A stretch of 64,000 bases of DNA from Spongilla lacustris (GCA_949361645.1 OX442415.1:22115790-22179789); one strand, 5' to 3'. Shown: positions 43,776-55,452, numbered from the stretch's first letter. Translations and numbers: made by a program. Notes: generated by a model not told the origin, from the letters alone.

Positions 43776-44357
43776 ATGAGTGATCCTGTGCATTCAAATG
43801 ATCGACATCCAAGCACTAAAGAAGTACAATTAAGTCAATTATGTTCTTCTACTGAGGATATTGAGTGTATTGTAGAAACACCTACATGCTCAACTATCTA
43901 TGTTTGCAATGCTAGAGATCCAAGTACTGACATGACTAAAAAAATAGGAGCTGCATATTGTAATATCATAGAAGCACCTGCAAACGATTCAACTTGCCCT
44001 GCTGAAGTTAATTTTAACAGTAATACTGTAGAGCATTCCAGTATTACAAATCCAAGCTCCATTACTACAATAATTGACTACATAAAAATCCACACAAATT
44101 CAAGCATTTCTCAGCATGTGAATGTGGGTACATTGCGTGGCAATAGCACTTGGTCTTTAAGTAATTGTATGAACAAACGTGCTTCTGTTTCCAAAATTGC
44201 CTCATTGACTACAAATCGAATTGTCTCAGAACAATCAAATATATACACACATAACAAAAGGTCAAGTTCCTTAAATATAGAATATTTACCACAAATCAGA
44301 AGAATAGATTCGGAATCTATAATTATTTCATGTATTGATGATACCAACATTGCATAA
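43776..44357 (+). CDS. N-terminal segment of GTPase copy 2, ends at in-frame TAA
   Basis: A Ser/Thr/Asn-rich 193-codon frame starting ATG. Its last ~65 residues (IVSEQSNIYTHNKRSS, then LNIEYLPQI and IDDTNIA) are a diverged copy of the segment that starts the GTPase proper (LEQPNKYAHNKASG, IDIERLPHI). The TAA at 44355-44357 is in the same frame as the 44370 ORF (offset 594 = 198 codons), so one ancestral frame of about 749 codons appears interrupted by a single stop. Function of the segment is unknown. Confidence 0.5.
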   Translation: MSDPVHSNDRHPSTKEVQLSQLCSSTEDIECIVETPTCSTIYVCNARDPSTDMTKKIGAAYCNIIEAPANDSTCPAEVNFNSNTVEHSSITNPSSITTIIDYIKIHTNSSISQHVNVGTLRGNSTWSLSNCMNKRASVSKIASLTTNRIVSEQSNIYTHNKRSSSLNIEYLPQIRRIDSESIIISCIDDTNIA

Positions 44358-44369
44358 TATGACATCTCC

Positions 44370-46022
44370 ATGATCCCTGTGACAGGAAAATGTGGAATGT
44401 TCCAAGCTGGATTTTTTAAGCTTAATACAGTTTCTCCCAATGATGGTACGAATGAGTTCTGCTATACATGTAGCTCACTTGCCAAAGTGGACTCAATTGA
44501 ATCTAATGAGTTGGAACAGCCAAACAAATACGCACATAACAAAGCGTCAGGTTTCATTGATATCGAACGTTTACCACATATTATCTTAATAGGCTCTATA
44601 ACTGATGAGGATAACAACATTATACATGTGCAATGTGACGCTGCTGTGACAGAACAATGTGGAATGTTCCAAGCTGAATCCCCAGTCCCTATTATAGAAA
44701 AAAATGTTCTGCTCGTTGGTGCTACAGGAGCTGGTAAAAGTACATTGGTCAATGGTCTAGCAAACTACCTAATGGGTGTGAAATGGGAGGATTCCTTTCG
44801 TTATAAACTTGTGGATGAAGGTATGAAAAGTCAGGTTCACAGTCAAACCTCACAAATCACTACCTATACCTTCCAGAATTCAGCTAAGCTGAAGTACACA
44901 CTGTCTGTCATTGATACTCCTGGGCTTGGAGATACCAAAGAACTGGAGAGAGATCAAGAAATCATCATGAACATTAAATCAATTTTTTCAAAATCTAGAT
45001 TTCAAACATTGCATGCAATTGGCTTTGTTGCTCAAGCTCCGCTGGTAAGACTTACCCCAACACAAAGGTATGTCTTTGATTCGCTCTTAGCCTTATTTGG
45101 AAATGATGTTGTAGACAACATTCTGGTAATGGCAACATTTGCTGATTGGAACCAACCTCCATTGCTGGCAGCCATGAAAGATGCAAACATCCCGTTCTGT
45201 GAAGCATTGAAATTTAACAACTGTGCATTGTACTTTGCAAATAAAAGTAGTGACGGTGATGCAGATTCTGATGATGATGGAGGTGAGGCTCTTAGCTTGC
45301 ACAGATGCTACTGGAAAATGGGAGTTAAATCATTCGATGTACTGTTTAATAGGCTTGATAAGCTTCAAGGCAAAAGTATGAAACTTACAAGTGAAGTATT
45401 GAAAGAAAAACACTTTCTAGAAAATGCATTCCGTGTGTTGCATCAGCAAATCAAAATAGGCATTTTCATAATACACCAATTACAAGTTGAAAAGGATCTG
45501 TTATCAAATAATACACCTGATAGTGAAACCTATGAGGCAACTGAATTAATGGCAAGGGACGTGAAGCTTGCATCTTGTAAAGCTGTTCACTGCACAAAAT
45601 GCAATGTATCCTGTTATCTGGAAAATGAGGGTATTATTCCTTTTGAAGAAGCTTGTGATATTTGTCCACATCATTGTGCAAAGGAAACCCACCATATTAC
45701 ATCCTCCTATTGTGAGTTTGACCAAACAAAGGTTCTCAAAAAGGTATCTGAGCTAAGGATGAAGTATTCAGGTACAAACAGCATTGAAACAATCGAGCTG
45801 TCATTGCAATCATTTAATGCAGCTGTGCTCACCTTGCTAGCCAAAGTTCAGCGGAACCAAAGGAGGTTGGATCAGATTGCACTGAGACCTGTTCCTCACT
45901 CAGAAGTACAGTACATAGAGCAACTGATCCAATTGGAAAAGCAAGAGGCCAGACCTGGCTTTGAACAAAATGTGAGGTACTACGAGGAGGTCATGAAGCA
46001 GGCTCATCTTTGTTTGCTGTGA
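44370..46022 (+). CDS. P-loop GTPase (AIG1/GIMAP-like) with Cys/His cluster, copy 2
   Basis: 550 codons from ATG. Walker A GATGAGKST at 117-125, G3 DTPGLGD at 182-188, G4-like TFADW at 256-260, an acidic loop DGDADSDDDGG at 295-305, and a Cys/His cluster at 403-442 (C403, C408, C411, C415, C429, C432, C436 plus several His). A helical C-terminus (QRNQRRLDQIALRP... YYEEVMKQAH) follows. It is the full-length counterpart of copy 1, reading CAG where copy 1 has TAG. The likely biochemistry is GTP binding with Mg2+; partners and location are unknown. Upstream the same frame continues beyond a TAA into 43776-44357, so the true start could be either 43776 with a nonsense mutation or this ATG. Confidence 0.8.
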   Translation: MIPVTGKCGMFQAGFFKLNTVSPNDGTNEFCYTCSSLAKVDSIESNELEQPNKYAHNKASGFIDIERLPHIILIGSITDEDNNIIHVQCDAAVTEQCGMFQAESPVPIIEKNVLLVGATGAGKSTLVNGLANYLMGVKWEDSFRYKLVDEGMKSQVHSQTSQITTYTFQNSAKLKYTLSVIDTPGLGDTKELERDQEIIMNIKSIFSKSRFQTLHAIGFVAQAPLVRLTPTQRYVFDSLLALFGNDVVDNILVMATFADWNQPPLLAAMKDANIPFCEALKFNNCALYFANKSSDGDADSDDDGGEALSLHRCYWKMGVKSFDVLFNRLDKLQGKSMKLTSEVLKEKHFLENAFRVLHQQIKIGIFIIHQLQVEKDLLSNNTPDSETYEATELMARDVKLASCKAVHCTKCNVSCYLENEGIIPFEEACDICPHHCAKETHHITSSYCEFDQTKVLKKVSELRMKYSGTNSIETIELSLQSFNAAVLTLLAKVQRNQRRLDQIALRPVPHSEVQYIEQLIQLEKQEARPGFEQNVRYYEEVMKQAHLCLL

Positions 46023-46844
46023 AGGACGTTGATATTGATGACCAAGTGGGCATATCCTTTATGCATAAAGTAGTTATAGATTTGGCACTGTTTCATGTGT
46101 GATTGAACGTGTGTTGTTTGTACATGTGTGATTAGAAAATTGTACAATATTATAAGCACTCATATCAACAACATGGATAAGAAACTATGCAGCCACAAAT
46201 TGCCTTCAGTGCATTCAGGATATACAAGCCTGCCAATTTGCTATATTGTTCAATGGCTACAGTTGGACCTTTAGAGGTTGTTAGCAGGTCACCTCCAACT
46301 CTTCTTCATGTTGGGTTTTCGATGTACATGAAATATGCATACATGCCAAATTATGCATTTTGCGCAACAAAAGTAATCTAGACTAACAAACTGCCAACCT
46401 TATTGGTGTGGCTGGGAGAATTTATCAATTCAAACTTGTGTGGTTTGCTAGATATTTATGGCTGGAACTGAGCGGCCAGAACAATTAGATATATGTATCT
46501 TTGTCTTTTATATTTTAACTTCATAATGATGTAACCTTGTTGTGTTAAAAATGGTACATGACGCTTCAAACCTAGTGTAGCTGACAGAAAGCTCAGCAGG
46601 AAGTGTTCCAATCATCCCTATAGGTAGGTGAGAATGCTAAAAAAAGTTGTTAGAGAAAGGGCAAATTGGCTGGTGATACTAAAACATACACAGACAATGC
46701 TTCCACTGCTAGATAGACCTTAGGTGTCCATGCATGTGTGTTTGGGGGGGGAGGGGGAAGGAGCAAATGTACCATTTTGAGCAGCAGACACCATGCAACT
46801 CCAGACTGGTCACTGCATAGCGTACAGCTAGAAACAATACTTAC
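46023..46844. other. Spacer after GTPase copy 2, no gene recognised
   Basis: No supported exon. A G-rich tract lies at 46742-46760. Confidence 0.35.
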
Positions 46845-46914
46845 CTGCCTACAAGGCAAAGACAGTAATTGGCCGACCTGTTGAGGACCTTGGTCCACAG
46901 CACCTCCCCATGCC
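46845..46914 (-). CDS. Possible V-ATPase subunit a exon (HGEVLWTKVL)
   Basis: TTTAG acceptor and CAG|GTAAGT donor on the minus strand. The 70-nt exon reads HGEVLWTKVLNRSANYCLCL. EVLW-T-x-VL follows the [16 protein letters not shown] block in V-ATPase a subunits, and that block is at 47268-47395 on the same strand upstream, so the order is right. The second half does not resemble the family. Confidence 0.45.
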
Positions 46915-47068
46915 CTAAATGCACATGATATGATGGATAGGTATATAGTAAGTACATGGTAAATAAATGGTACATGTATGCCACATGTTCTGTATGTTTA
47001 TAATAAATATTACACTAACTATGGACGTATACCAACTAAAAATGGCACAAACACAACCCCCCAATGAC

Positions 47069-47143
47069 CTCTCTCAAAGAACTCTGTTTCTGCATTTGCC
47101 GAATATACTCAGTAGCTTTGTTCAGAATATGGGCTCTTGACAC
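47069..47143 (-). CDS. MAX-like bHLH-Zip exon fragment
   Basis: CCTACCTAG acceptor on the minus strand followed by VSRAHILNKATEYIRQMQKQ. This matches helix 2 of the MAX bHLH ([20 protein letters not shown]), the dimerisation partner of MYC. The putative donor (GAG|GTCATT) is weak. It lies between two V-ATPase-like exons on the same strand, so it cannot belong to that gene. Confidence 0.6.
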
Positions 47144-47267
47144 CTAGGTAGGGACAGCAAAAAGCACATGTACAGGTATGTATTGATCAACACTGTAATA
47201 AATTTCGAAATTTTGCTATGCTACTTATGGTGCAATGTGATTTCAAACTTAAATGTCGAATTTAGCA

Positions 47268-47395
47268 GTGGGCCAGTCCCAGGGCCCACAGTCGGAGGTA
47301 GGAGGCCGTGTTGGATATGGTCCCCAGGCAGTACTCAATGGTGTGGATGCTCTGGTACACAAACAGCTCTCCGATGGACACTTCTTCATCTCTCA
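47268..47395 (-). pseudogene. V-ATPase subunit a exon without a donor
   Basis: After a CATCTACAG acceptor the minus strand reads [30 protein letters not shown] and [10 protein letters not shown]. This is the signature transmembrane block of the 100-kDa a subunit of the vacuolar proton pump. Right after LAH there is TGCTAA: no GT donor, and a stop follows. The exon is thus cut at its 3' border. Confidence 0.8.
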
Positions 47396-48159
47396 CTGTA
47401 GATGAGTACATGACGTACATACATGTATGGTCATGTTCTACTCACAGTCTGGAGTTTGCATATTGACTGCTGCTCAGAATGTTATATTTGCTCCCTCCCC
47501 CAACACACACACACTCATACACACACATGCATACACACCTAAGCTTTATTTGACAGTGGAAGCATTGTCTGGATTTCTCACGCAGTGCAATTTTGTGATA
47601 TCTGTTTGAGAAGCATTTAAAATATCTAGTTCTTTAGGATTGAGTTCCAGAATATGTTTTATGAGGGAGAGTTCAAGCCCTTCTCCTTTTCTATCAAGTA
47701 AAGACATCTATCCATGTGTGTTTAGACGTGGTGTGTGTGGCGTGTGATGGAGTAATGGCAACAGACAATTTGCTCTTTCTCTTACTTTTTAAAAGTATTC
47801 CCACCCACAAGATGAAGTATATTGTCACCAACCCATATTGATAAATGGAACAATAGATTTCTGTCATGTTCATCAGCCACAAGTCTTAGAGTTCTATTTG
47901 AGCTGCACTTAGAAATGTGGGATTTAACATTTTCCTCAGTGCAGTCATTTTATTTCACTGTACATGTATGTACAAACTGAAATGACTCAGAACTGATCAA
48001 TCATCATCTTTTTTAAATGTGCTTCTGAGTTATACAAATGCATTCGAGTTACTGCTTGCCTAGATAGAAAAATTATAACCTAAATCTTTGCAACAGAACA
48101 ACTCTCTGCAACTCCCTCATGTATTTGAACTTATTAAAATATTTTAGGGGATTTACATT
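47396..48159. other. Spacer, no gene recognised
   Basis: Contains a (CACA)-type short microsatellite near 47505-47530. No supported exon. Confidence 0.35.
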
Positions 48160-48163
48160 TTAA

Positions 48164-48795
48164 CTCTTTGACCGCCAAGTGCATATATATATACTAAAAA
48201 TTAATTCGCGTTTACCGCCAAGTGCATATATATATGCACACATATAGAAAACCAGTCTGTGTCGCACGGTTACACGCTCCGTGTACCAATAAGCCTTAGT
48301 GGCATAGAGCTATGACCGGAGCGTTGGTTTTTAATGGAAAGGAAAGCGGGAACGAACAGCTGCAGGTGTTCACGTAATGGCGGCTCTATCGTCACCAGCA
48401 GCTTCGAATTAGCACCCGCCTTTTCTACTAAAACATAGGCGAGCGAAGCTTTTTAAAACGTCTGGACGTTAGATGTAACAACAAGGGATAGAACTATGGT
48501 GTTTTTATCGACTGCTTCGTAGTATGCGCAATATACGGCTTCGAATTCCTGCCCGCTTCGCTCGACCTAAATCGGGTCTTGTTAGCTGCCGATTGTTTTC
48601 AAGCTAGTACACCATATATCATAACAAACATCATAAAACACTCTTCTATCATAGATAGTATCTTTTTAAGGAGGCTAACCGCGAGATTCTTCGAGAACAG
48701 CGACTACTAAGCAACGGCCGTACGGGTAGCCATAATTAAAAACATTACTGGCAAATAATCAATTAACTACGTTATCCGTCTTGACTGTCAAAGAG
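48164..48795. mobile_element. 632-bp piggyBac-like MITE, TTAA target site
   Basis: Inverted ends CTCTTTGACCGCCAAG and CTTGACTGTCAAAGAG are flanked on both sides by TTAA (48160-48163, 48796-48799). A duplicated motif ACCGCCAAGTGCATATATAT occurs twice just inside the left end. No transposase. Confidence 0.8.
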
Positions 48796-48799
48796 TTAA

Positions 48800-50225
48800 A
48801 ATCACGTTCATTCAAAATGTAGAGCGCCAGGTTATATACGGTCTCTATTCATTGCAATGCCTGGGATCTTTGGTGTGCTTGCAGACTCCTATACAGAAAT
48901 GATTTCTCGGCATACATATTTCTCAGCTATTTGGGCCACACCCACTCTGATGACGTGTGCAAAAAGCGTGAATAGACAGAGCAATGGACGCAACGTACGT
49001 GCGGCACAAAAACCAAATTACCAGTTGTTGCAAAAATGTAGGATTGAAAGTATTATAGCATTACTATACCTGCGAACATATATACCTTGTTCACGTACTT
49101 TTTGCACCACTTGCTGCAGCCAATCCTACATCCTTGGCTTTATATTTCTTGTAAAATAATTTTTTTATTACTTGTACAAATTTAGTTGAGTTACTGTTTG
49201 CCTAGATAGAAAAATTGTCACATACAACAATTCATGTAAATGTAGGGGTGTACATTTAGCTAATGGATGTGTAATTTATTGTAGTGTTGTAACTAATATT
49301 AACATTATTATAATACATGTATTTTGATCATACAAATCTCGTATAAAGTACCATGCAATTGTCAATGTGATGTGGTCATGCCACACGCAATATACATGTA
49401 TATACATGCACTTTGATTAGTTTTTAAAAATGAATTTGTCATGTTACCAAACTTTTTCAAATCAATGAAGTATTATTTTTTGCCAGTATGTAAGTGGAGA
49501 GCATCGGTTCAATGTCACTGTCTAATACATGCAGTGACATAAATAATGCAAGCAAACTATTGTACTGAAGGAATACAATTTGAGGTGTCTTCCATTGTTT
49601 TGTGCATAAGGTTATATTCCAGTAATTTATCTACAGCATTCATGGATGGTTGGATGTGATAATAGTGCAGGGAAGCAAAGATCCAACTTTTTCAGACAAT
49701 GCAGTGTTCAGTTTCTACTTAGCGTATTTGAGTAGTATAAAGGACAACAGTGTTTGAAAAACATCAAGCAAAGTGGACCTTGGTTTGGATAGGTACCATG
49801 CAATGCTGCACCTGGACTGCTTTTTGGAATCATCCAAGAGGGAAAATGCTATTGAATCATCACTTTTATAAGGCAGTTAATGCAAACCAGCTGAATCCAG
49901 ACAGTGAAATAAACAGCCACAAAAAAATAGAGTTGTATGTGTATCAACTTGTACACAACATACAAGATGTATTAATTGTGATTCATATAATAATAACTTA
50001 TTCAGGTGTTTTTCTGTGGCATCATGCCAGGTTGTTATGACAAATGCAAAAAGGTCAAGAGCTCTGGCCACCTTAAATGGTCATTATTACACAACATTGA
50101 AACCACACAAATAGTATTAAACTAAACATATATTGTGACTGCAACATCCATCATATAACCAAAACCTTTTCCATATTTTATTGGAATTATTGAAACCTGG
50201 CCATACTTCATTACCTGTAACCTGT
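48800..50225. other. Spacer, no gene recognised
   Basis: No supported exon. A fragment related to the foldback MITE is at 49100-49130. Confidence 0.35.
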
Positions 50226-50600
50226 TCATACAATTATACTGTGCCAAGAGTGGCTATATGTTTCATACCCCCAACTCCTTGTTGAGTGATGGCCTTTGCT
50301 ATCCTCAACTGCAGTGGGCTTATTTTCTACAAACCTTTCTTTATGAGCACATTTTGTGCAGGCTTCAGGTTTTAGAGTAACCCCCACAGCTAAAGATGCT
50401 TCCAAATACTCTAAGATTGCCACAGCATTTATTAACTTTTTGCTAATTTTACCTTGGATTGCCAACAATTGTTAGGAATCGTTTGAGTACTTCTGCATCC
50501 CTTTCTTCAATTTGAATGTGAGGGAAAGCTCTATGAGCCAAGCAAGTGAGGTTCTCTGCAAGATCATGCTATCCTTATATGTTTTAGTCTCAAACAGGTT
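50226..50600 (-). pseudogene. Possible retrotransposon gag-like remnant
   Basis: Read on the minus strand, broken frames include LTCLAHRAFPHIQIEERDAE, VLKRFLT and, after stops, KLINAVAILEYLEASL. The A-(x)-RAFP...F-L spacing recalls LTR-retroelement gag capsid segments. The similarity is weak and the region is full of stops. Confidence 0.2.
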
Positions 50601-51609
50601 TCTGTATATCAACAGCACTCTTAGCACAAGCGAAAATTAAGTCATGACTATGCATAGAACAATTTTCCATCAAGACACACTTAAGATGCCTTAAGCCATC
50701 CTAACTTTGCTGAGTCATTAGAATCACCTTGACCAACACCTTCTTTGCCGGTCTTCTTTTTGTCTTGTAACACAAGGGAGGCATAACCCCAATAGGTATT
50801 AAATAAGTCGGGAACATCGAGGCCACAGAATGCGAGAGTTCCAAATTGCAGCAACCCTGTTTAAATTCTTAGTTCAGACTCTTTGATATACATTCCCATT
50901 GTGACATGTGCTAGCAGCTTGCTGTAGTTATTATAATTTAAGCAATTTTATTGAATAGCCATTATTACTGATATTACTGTACATGTACGTGTTTGAGTCC
51001 ATGCTTTCAGTAATACATGGTTTGTAGCTAGCTAATGAAGGTATGCATATTAAAAAGATCACAGCCTTGTTGAATCAGTACATGTATAACGGCCCTATCT
51101 ATTTATGGCCTTGAGCAGTGATGTCATGTAGGCTACTGCAAAGCATTCATTGGTGCATTGGGATCAGTCAGTTCTTCCCTTTCTTCTTTCCAAGCACACT
51201 ACAGTCCTGATCTAATGTCTTGTAATGTAGACAACACTATTGTTGAAACTTATGTCAGCTGAATGTAAGATTTTCTTCGAAGATTCTAGCCGAATTACTT
51301 TTTCCAACATAGCCGTGTATCAAAATGTTGTTCGTGATTTGGATAGTTGCAGCATTCTGTAGTTTCGGCACTATGGTTAGCAACCACATTTAGTACTACT
51401 CAATTTTAGCCCTACATTCTATCAAGATGCTGTGTGCAATGTCTGTTTTATTTACATGTGCATTTAATATTAAGCTGTAATATCTTCGAGTGGCCAAATG
51501 TGAAAGTCATGTTATCTGCTCAGTGGCTCTTAAAAAATATTAGCATAAGATATAAGGATTGTATATATGTGTACTTGCCTTTGATGATTCAATGCATGCA
51601 TTCTCTCAG

Positions 51610-51627
51610 TATGTCAAGCAGTTATTG
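51610..51627 (+). CDS. Roco copy 2, 18-nt exon
   Basis: ATTCTCTCAG acceptor and TTG|GTAAGG donor. It reads YVKQLL. It is shorter than the copy 1 exon by 17 nt because the upstream acceptor is lost, so its incoming phase is 0 instead of 1. The first exon of copy 2 was not found. Confidence 0.4.
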
Positions 51628-51704
51628 GTAAGGTTACGTGATACATTTATATTCTGTATGCTAATTTCATTCTAATTTTCTAATCATTTAGAATCTATTT
51701 ACAG

Positions 51705-51711
51705 AGAGAAG
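51705..51711 (+). CDS. Roco copy 2, 7-nt microexon
   Basis: CTATTTACAG|AGAGAAG|GTGAGT. Same seven bases as in copy 1 (23306-23312); it bridges LL to the EDNYQKAL start of the ROC exon in frame. Confidence 0.5.
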
Positions 51712-51814
51712 GTGAGTCTTAGTAATAATAATACAAATGTCACATCTGTGTACATGTACATGTATGTAAACCTATGATGTAATTCTCAATGGAATGATTC
51801 ACAAGTCTCTAATA

Positions 51815-52778
51815 CAGTGCTTATCACAAAGAGTAATAAATGAAAAATCTCATGTTTTTAGCCATAACTCTGCAACCAAACATGATTAGAAAAAAAAAAA
51901 TTGGATTCAGCATGCATTTTTGTATCATGTTGTGCATTTTTGGTGCGTCACATGATATGTTTATATTTCCGGACTACTGCAAGTAACATAAGGTTAAATG
52001 TTTTGTAACTCATGGACGTGATGAAGTCAAGGTTTCAAATTTACAACACCATTACACCATTATAGTCTGCATGTCCATGAGCAGGTTGTGCGCTACATGT
52101 ATGTGGTTATGGAGATCGGTTCAAGATTGAAAAAAAAAAAATGAAGGTGGGTGGTGGTAAAGGAAAAAACTCCAGAAAACATCAGAGGTAAAGTGACTTT
52201 TTTGTTCTTACATTGCAAAGTCCTTGTAGTGTTTATATGCAAATATCCGCCTTTTTCAATTCTAAGTTACAATGCGGCAAAGTAAAATTTTCTTTTGTCG
52301 GACAGAAATTTTGATCTTTGATGATGTATCAAAACACAATGTCATTACAGCAATGACACATAATATCAGGAATTTAATGTCATACATGTACATGTAATAA
52401 CATACTGTATTTTCTTTCACTGTACCATGCTATCACGATTAGGCATTGATGAAGGTCTCCTGCAATCTATGCTTGCCATTCCTTTCTTGGCCTTCATCTT
52501 GCTCGAACGCTCGTACAAGTCTTAGCCATACAGGCCATGAATGGCTTCCACATGCACCTCCCAACATCTGCACTTTCTATTTGTGGTAACACCTGATACA
52601 TGTATAAAAAGATAAAGTACCAGAATGAGAGCCACTGCCTTAAACAGTTTTAAAATGCTTTATGCGCCAAAGCAATTGCATTATTAAGATAATCGTTTGT
52701 GACATCAAATTGGATGTAAATACTTTATAACATACACAGAAAAGGCATTTTTTCCCCCTCTCTTTGTGATAAGCACTT
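51815..52778. mobile_element. 964-bp inverted-repeat element with TA target, Tc1/mariner-like
   Basis: A perfect 18-bp inverted repeat (AGTGCTTATCACAAAGAG and its complement) bounds the segment, with TA on both outer sides. Copy 1 lacks this segment in the equivalent intron, so it inserted into copy 2 after duplication. No transposase frame is recognisable. Confidence 0.7.
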
Positions 52779-53446
52779 TATGCAAGCTTCTGATCACTAT
52801 TCTTAAAACTATTACATCATTGTGCTTATTCTAATAACTCCCTTTGCATACTACAGCTTGCTCATGTAGGTGAATTTATGTGCTAAATAATTAAAAATGC
52901 ACATTGGAAGTTACAGTTATCATTTGATTGTGTGCAAGAAATAAGCAATGCAGCAGTGTGGTTATTATTGCCACTGCTAGTTAATTTTAATATACCATTA
53001 ATTAAGCCCTCTGAAGACTAGCTTGGCTAGCTGAGACAAGCTGACTATCAACATCATTGTTTGGTTCCATCTCATTAATATATGCATGACATCAGAGTGG
53101 ACACAAATAATGCACACATCAGCATTTAGTAAAAAAATGAAAGGCTAACTTTACTCAATCACTGAGTTTATCTTTCAACCACTCAACCAACTTTGATCTT
53201 CATGAATTCATTATATTAATGTTTAACAGCTGACAGCTTTTTGTCTTATCTCACTATATATAATGATTTTCAATTTTATTAAACAGTATAGTTATTGTTT
53301 TGCAATATCAGAAATTGCAGTAAAAATATATCTCTTAGTAGTTAGTTTTTGATGATTTGTATGGCACAACGAAATAATAGTGGGTGTGTTCAGTTACTGA
53401 TATGTCAGTAAATGAGTACTGAATTAAAGTCTTTATTTGCTCACAG

Positions 53447-55452
53447 AAGACAACTACCAAAAAGCCCTCAAACTTGTAAAAGTGGAAGTGGCATATGGAA
53501 AGGTGATGTTTATTGGTGAATCAGGAGCTGGAAAAACAAGTCTGCTCAGGGCATTGATGAACCTACCAATAGTCAAAGCTAACAGTACTGTCATGGCCGA
53601 CATTTGGTCTCTAAAGTGGAGAAAAGCTGCCACAACTGAAGATGGATACTGGAGTGAGGTTAGTGAGGAGGACGAACTGGAGGAACTGGCAATTCTAGCC
53701 AACCAAGTCATGCGTTCAGAGTCTGTTAGTGGATTGTCAGCAGCCACTGACACACCCACCCCTACATTAGAGTCTCCACAGCCTGGTGATGTTGATGATG
53801 AACTTCTTCAACAAGCCAATATAGAGCTGAGTGAAATCATTGCCAAAAGCAAAGAGTATACTTCAACAGAAAGAATTGAGTCTGACCAGAACCTCAATGT
53901 GTGGGACAGTGGAGGGCAAAGGGTATTTTTAGATGTGCTTCCTCCATTTCTGACATCGCGGACATTGTTTTGTGTCATGTTTGATGCTTCTAAACCACTG
54001 AGTGAAAATGTAAAAGTGAACTGGAATAGAGAAGGCCATTCCACACATTTAGAAACACTAAAAATACCTCGAAAAGATCTTATACTTCAATGGATGTATT
54101 GCATTCATGGCACCTTTTTAAATAGGAGTGATGTAAAAGTTCAGATTCCAGGTCAAGATAGCCAGGGATATGTATCTCCATTTCCTCAAATTCTGATAAT
54201 TGGAACACATGGTGATAAGATTACAGCAGGTCACAAGAAAGGAATAAAAGATGAACTTGAGCAAATATGCCCATGCCATGACCAAGTGAAGGACACATTA
54301 ATACTGGATACCATGAAGAGGGATGATAAAGAAGATCCTGCAATTAAGAAAGTGATGGAGCTTGTGAAACTGTTTGTTTCAGATGCTCTGTGTATCAGCA
54401 CTCCTGTGGCTTGGGTGCTGTTTCGCAAAGTTTTCATTAAGATAACAACAAAACAAAACAGGCCTGTTGTTGAAATGGACAAAGTGGCAATAATTTCCCA
54501 ATCATGTGGAATAGAGAACAGTTCATTGAACAGTGTCCTCGGCTTCTACCATGACCTTGGAGTGTTCCTTCATTATGCATCTGTTGAGGGTCTGAAGGAT
54601 GTGGTGGTAGCCCAGCCTCAGTGGTTGGTGAAACATCTTGGTACCTTGCTGGTTCCAGAGCTACCTGGTGAGAAGATAGATGGTCCAAAGGAGGCATGGA
54701 AGTTGTTACGTCACCAGGGCATCCTTGTGCAGGCACTATATGAAGAGGTGTGGAAGGGAAAGAATGTTAGGCCACAAGCATTGGTTAATTTGTTAGAAAG
54801 CCTTTCTCTAATATCAAAGATGAAAAAAGAAGCCATTGCTATTCCACGAGCTTCCTTAAAATATGATGGGGCAAATATGTACTTCATGCCAGGTGTGCTG
54901 CCCATATCCACCAAGGAGGTGGAGCCAGATGTCCATGCTGTTCTCACAGCTGCTCCACTGCACCTGGTGTTCAGTACAAAGTATGTCCCTCCAGGGTACT
55001 TTGTTCGATTGGCCACTGTTCTGAGCAGCAAGAATGATAATATTTGGATGATGTTTACTCCTGAAATGGTTTCAAATAAGATCTTATTTCAGTATCAAGT
55101 GGATGAAAAGTATGGAAAGATAGATAACTTTACTGTATTTGGAGCACCATCTAGTATCCGCATAGATATTAGCCGAAAGGCACACTGTGCGTATAATAGC
55201 AGTTGGGCCAACTTCCCATGTACATGTCAGGCACTGCTGAAACTGCTGTATGGAGCAATCCATGAGGTACAGCAGTGGTTTCCTTCTGTTAAGGTTGAAC
55301 CAGCATTCCAGTGTAAATGTTCCCACAAAGAGCCACATTTTGTTACCATTTCATTAAAACATGAAAGTTCAACTGCTCTTGCATGTGAATACCAACAAGT
55401 ACTTCCGCCTAGTGCAGATGAACAACTTTGGTTAAGGATCCCACAGAGCAGA
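53447..55452 (+). CDS. Roco copy 2, ROC-COR exon (intact)
   Basis: TTTGCTCACAG acceptor and AGA|GTAAGT donor. Open throughout. Motifs, counted from residue 1 at 53437: Walker A GESGAGKTS (27-35), switch II WDSGGQ (156-161), base-recognition GTHGDK (256-261). The COR region begins about 318 with SFYHDLGVFLHY-type and AQPQWLVKHLG segments. A Cys-rich part is near 575-640. ROC-COR proteins use GTP binding and COR dimerisation to control attached effector domains; here the effectors are death folds encoded by the next four exons. There is no kinase domain, unlike LRRK or DAPK, and no LRR or ankyrin repeats were found upstream. Compared with copy 1, most differences are conservative substitutions plus a Gly-Tyr insertion near residue 244. 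Confidence 0.87.

Noticed and set aside
53437..53446. Start of Roco copy 2 at a TTG codon inside the intron
   Set aside because: TTTGCTCACAG is a splice acceptor; the exon begins at 53447 and is joined to the 7-nt microexon.
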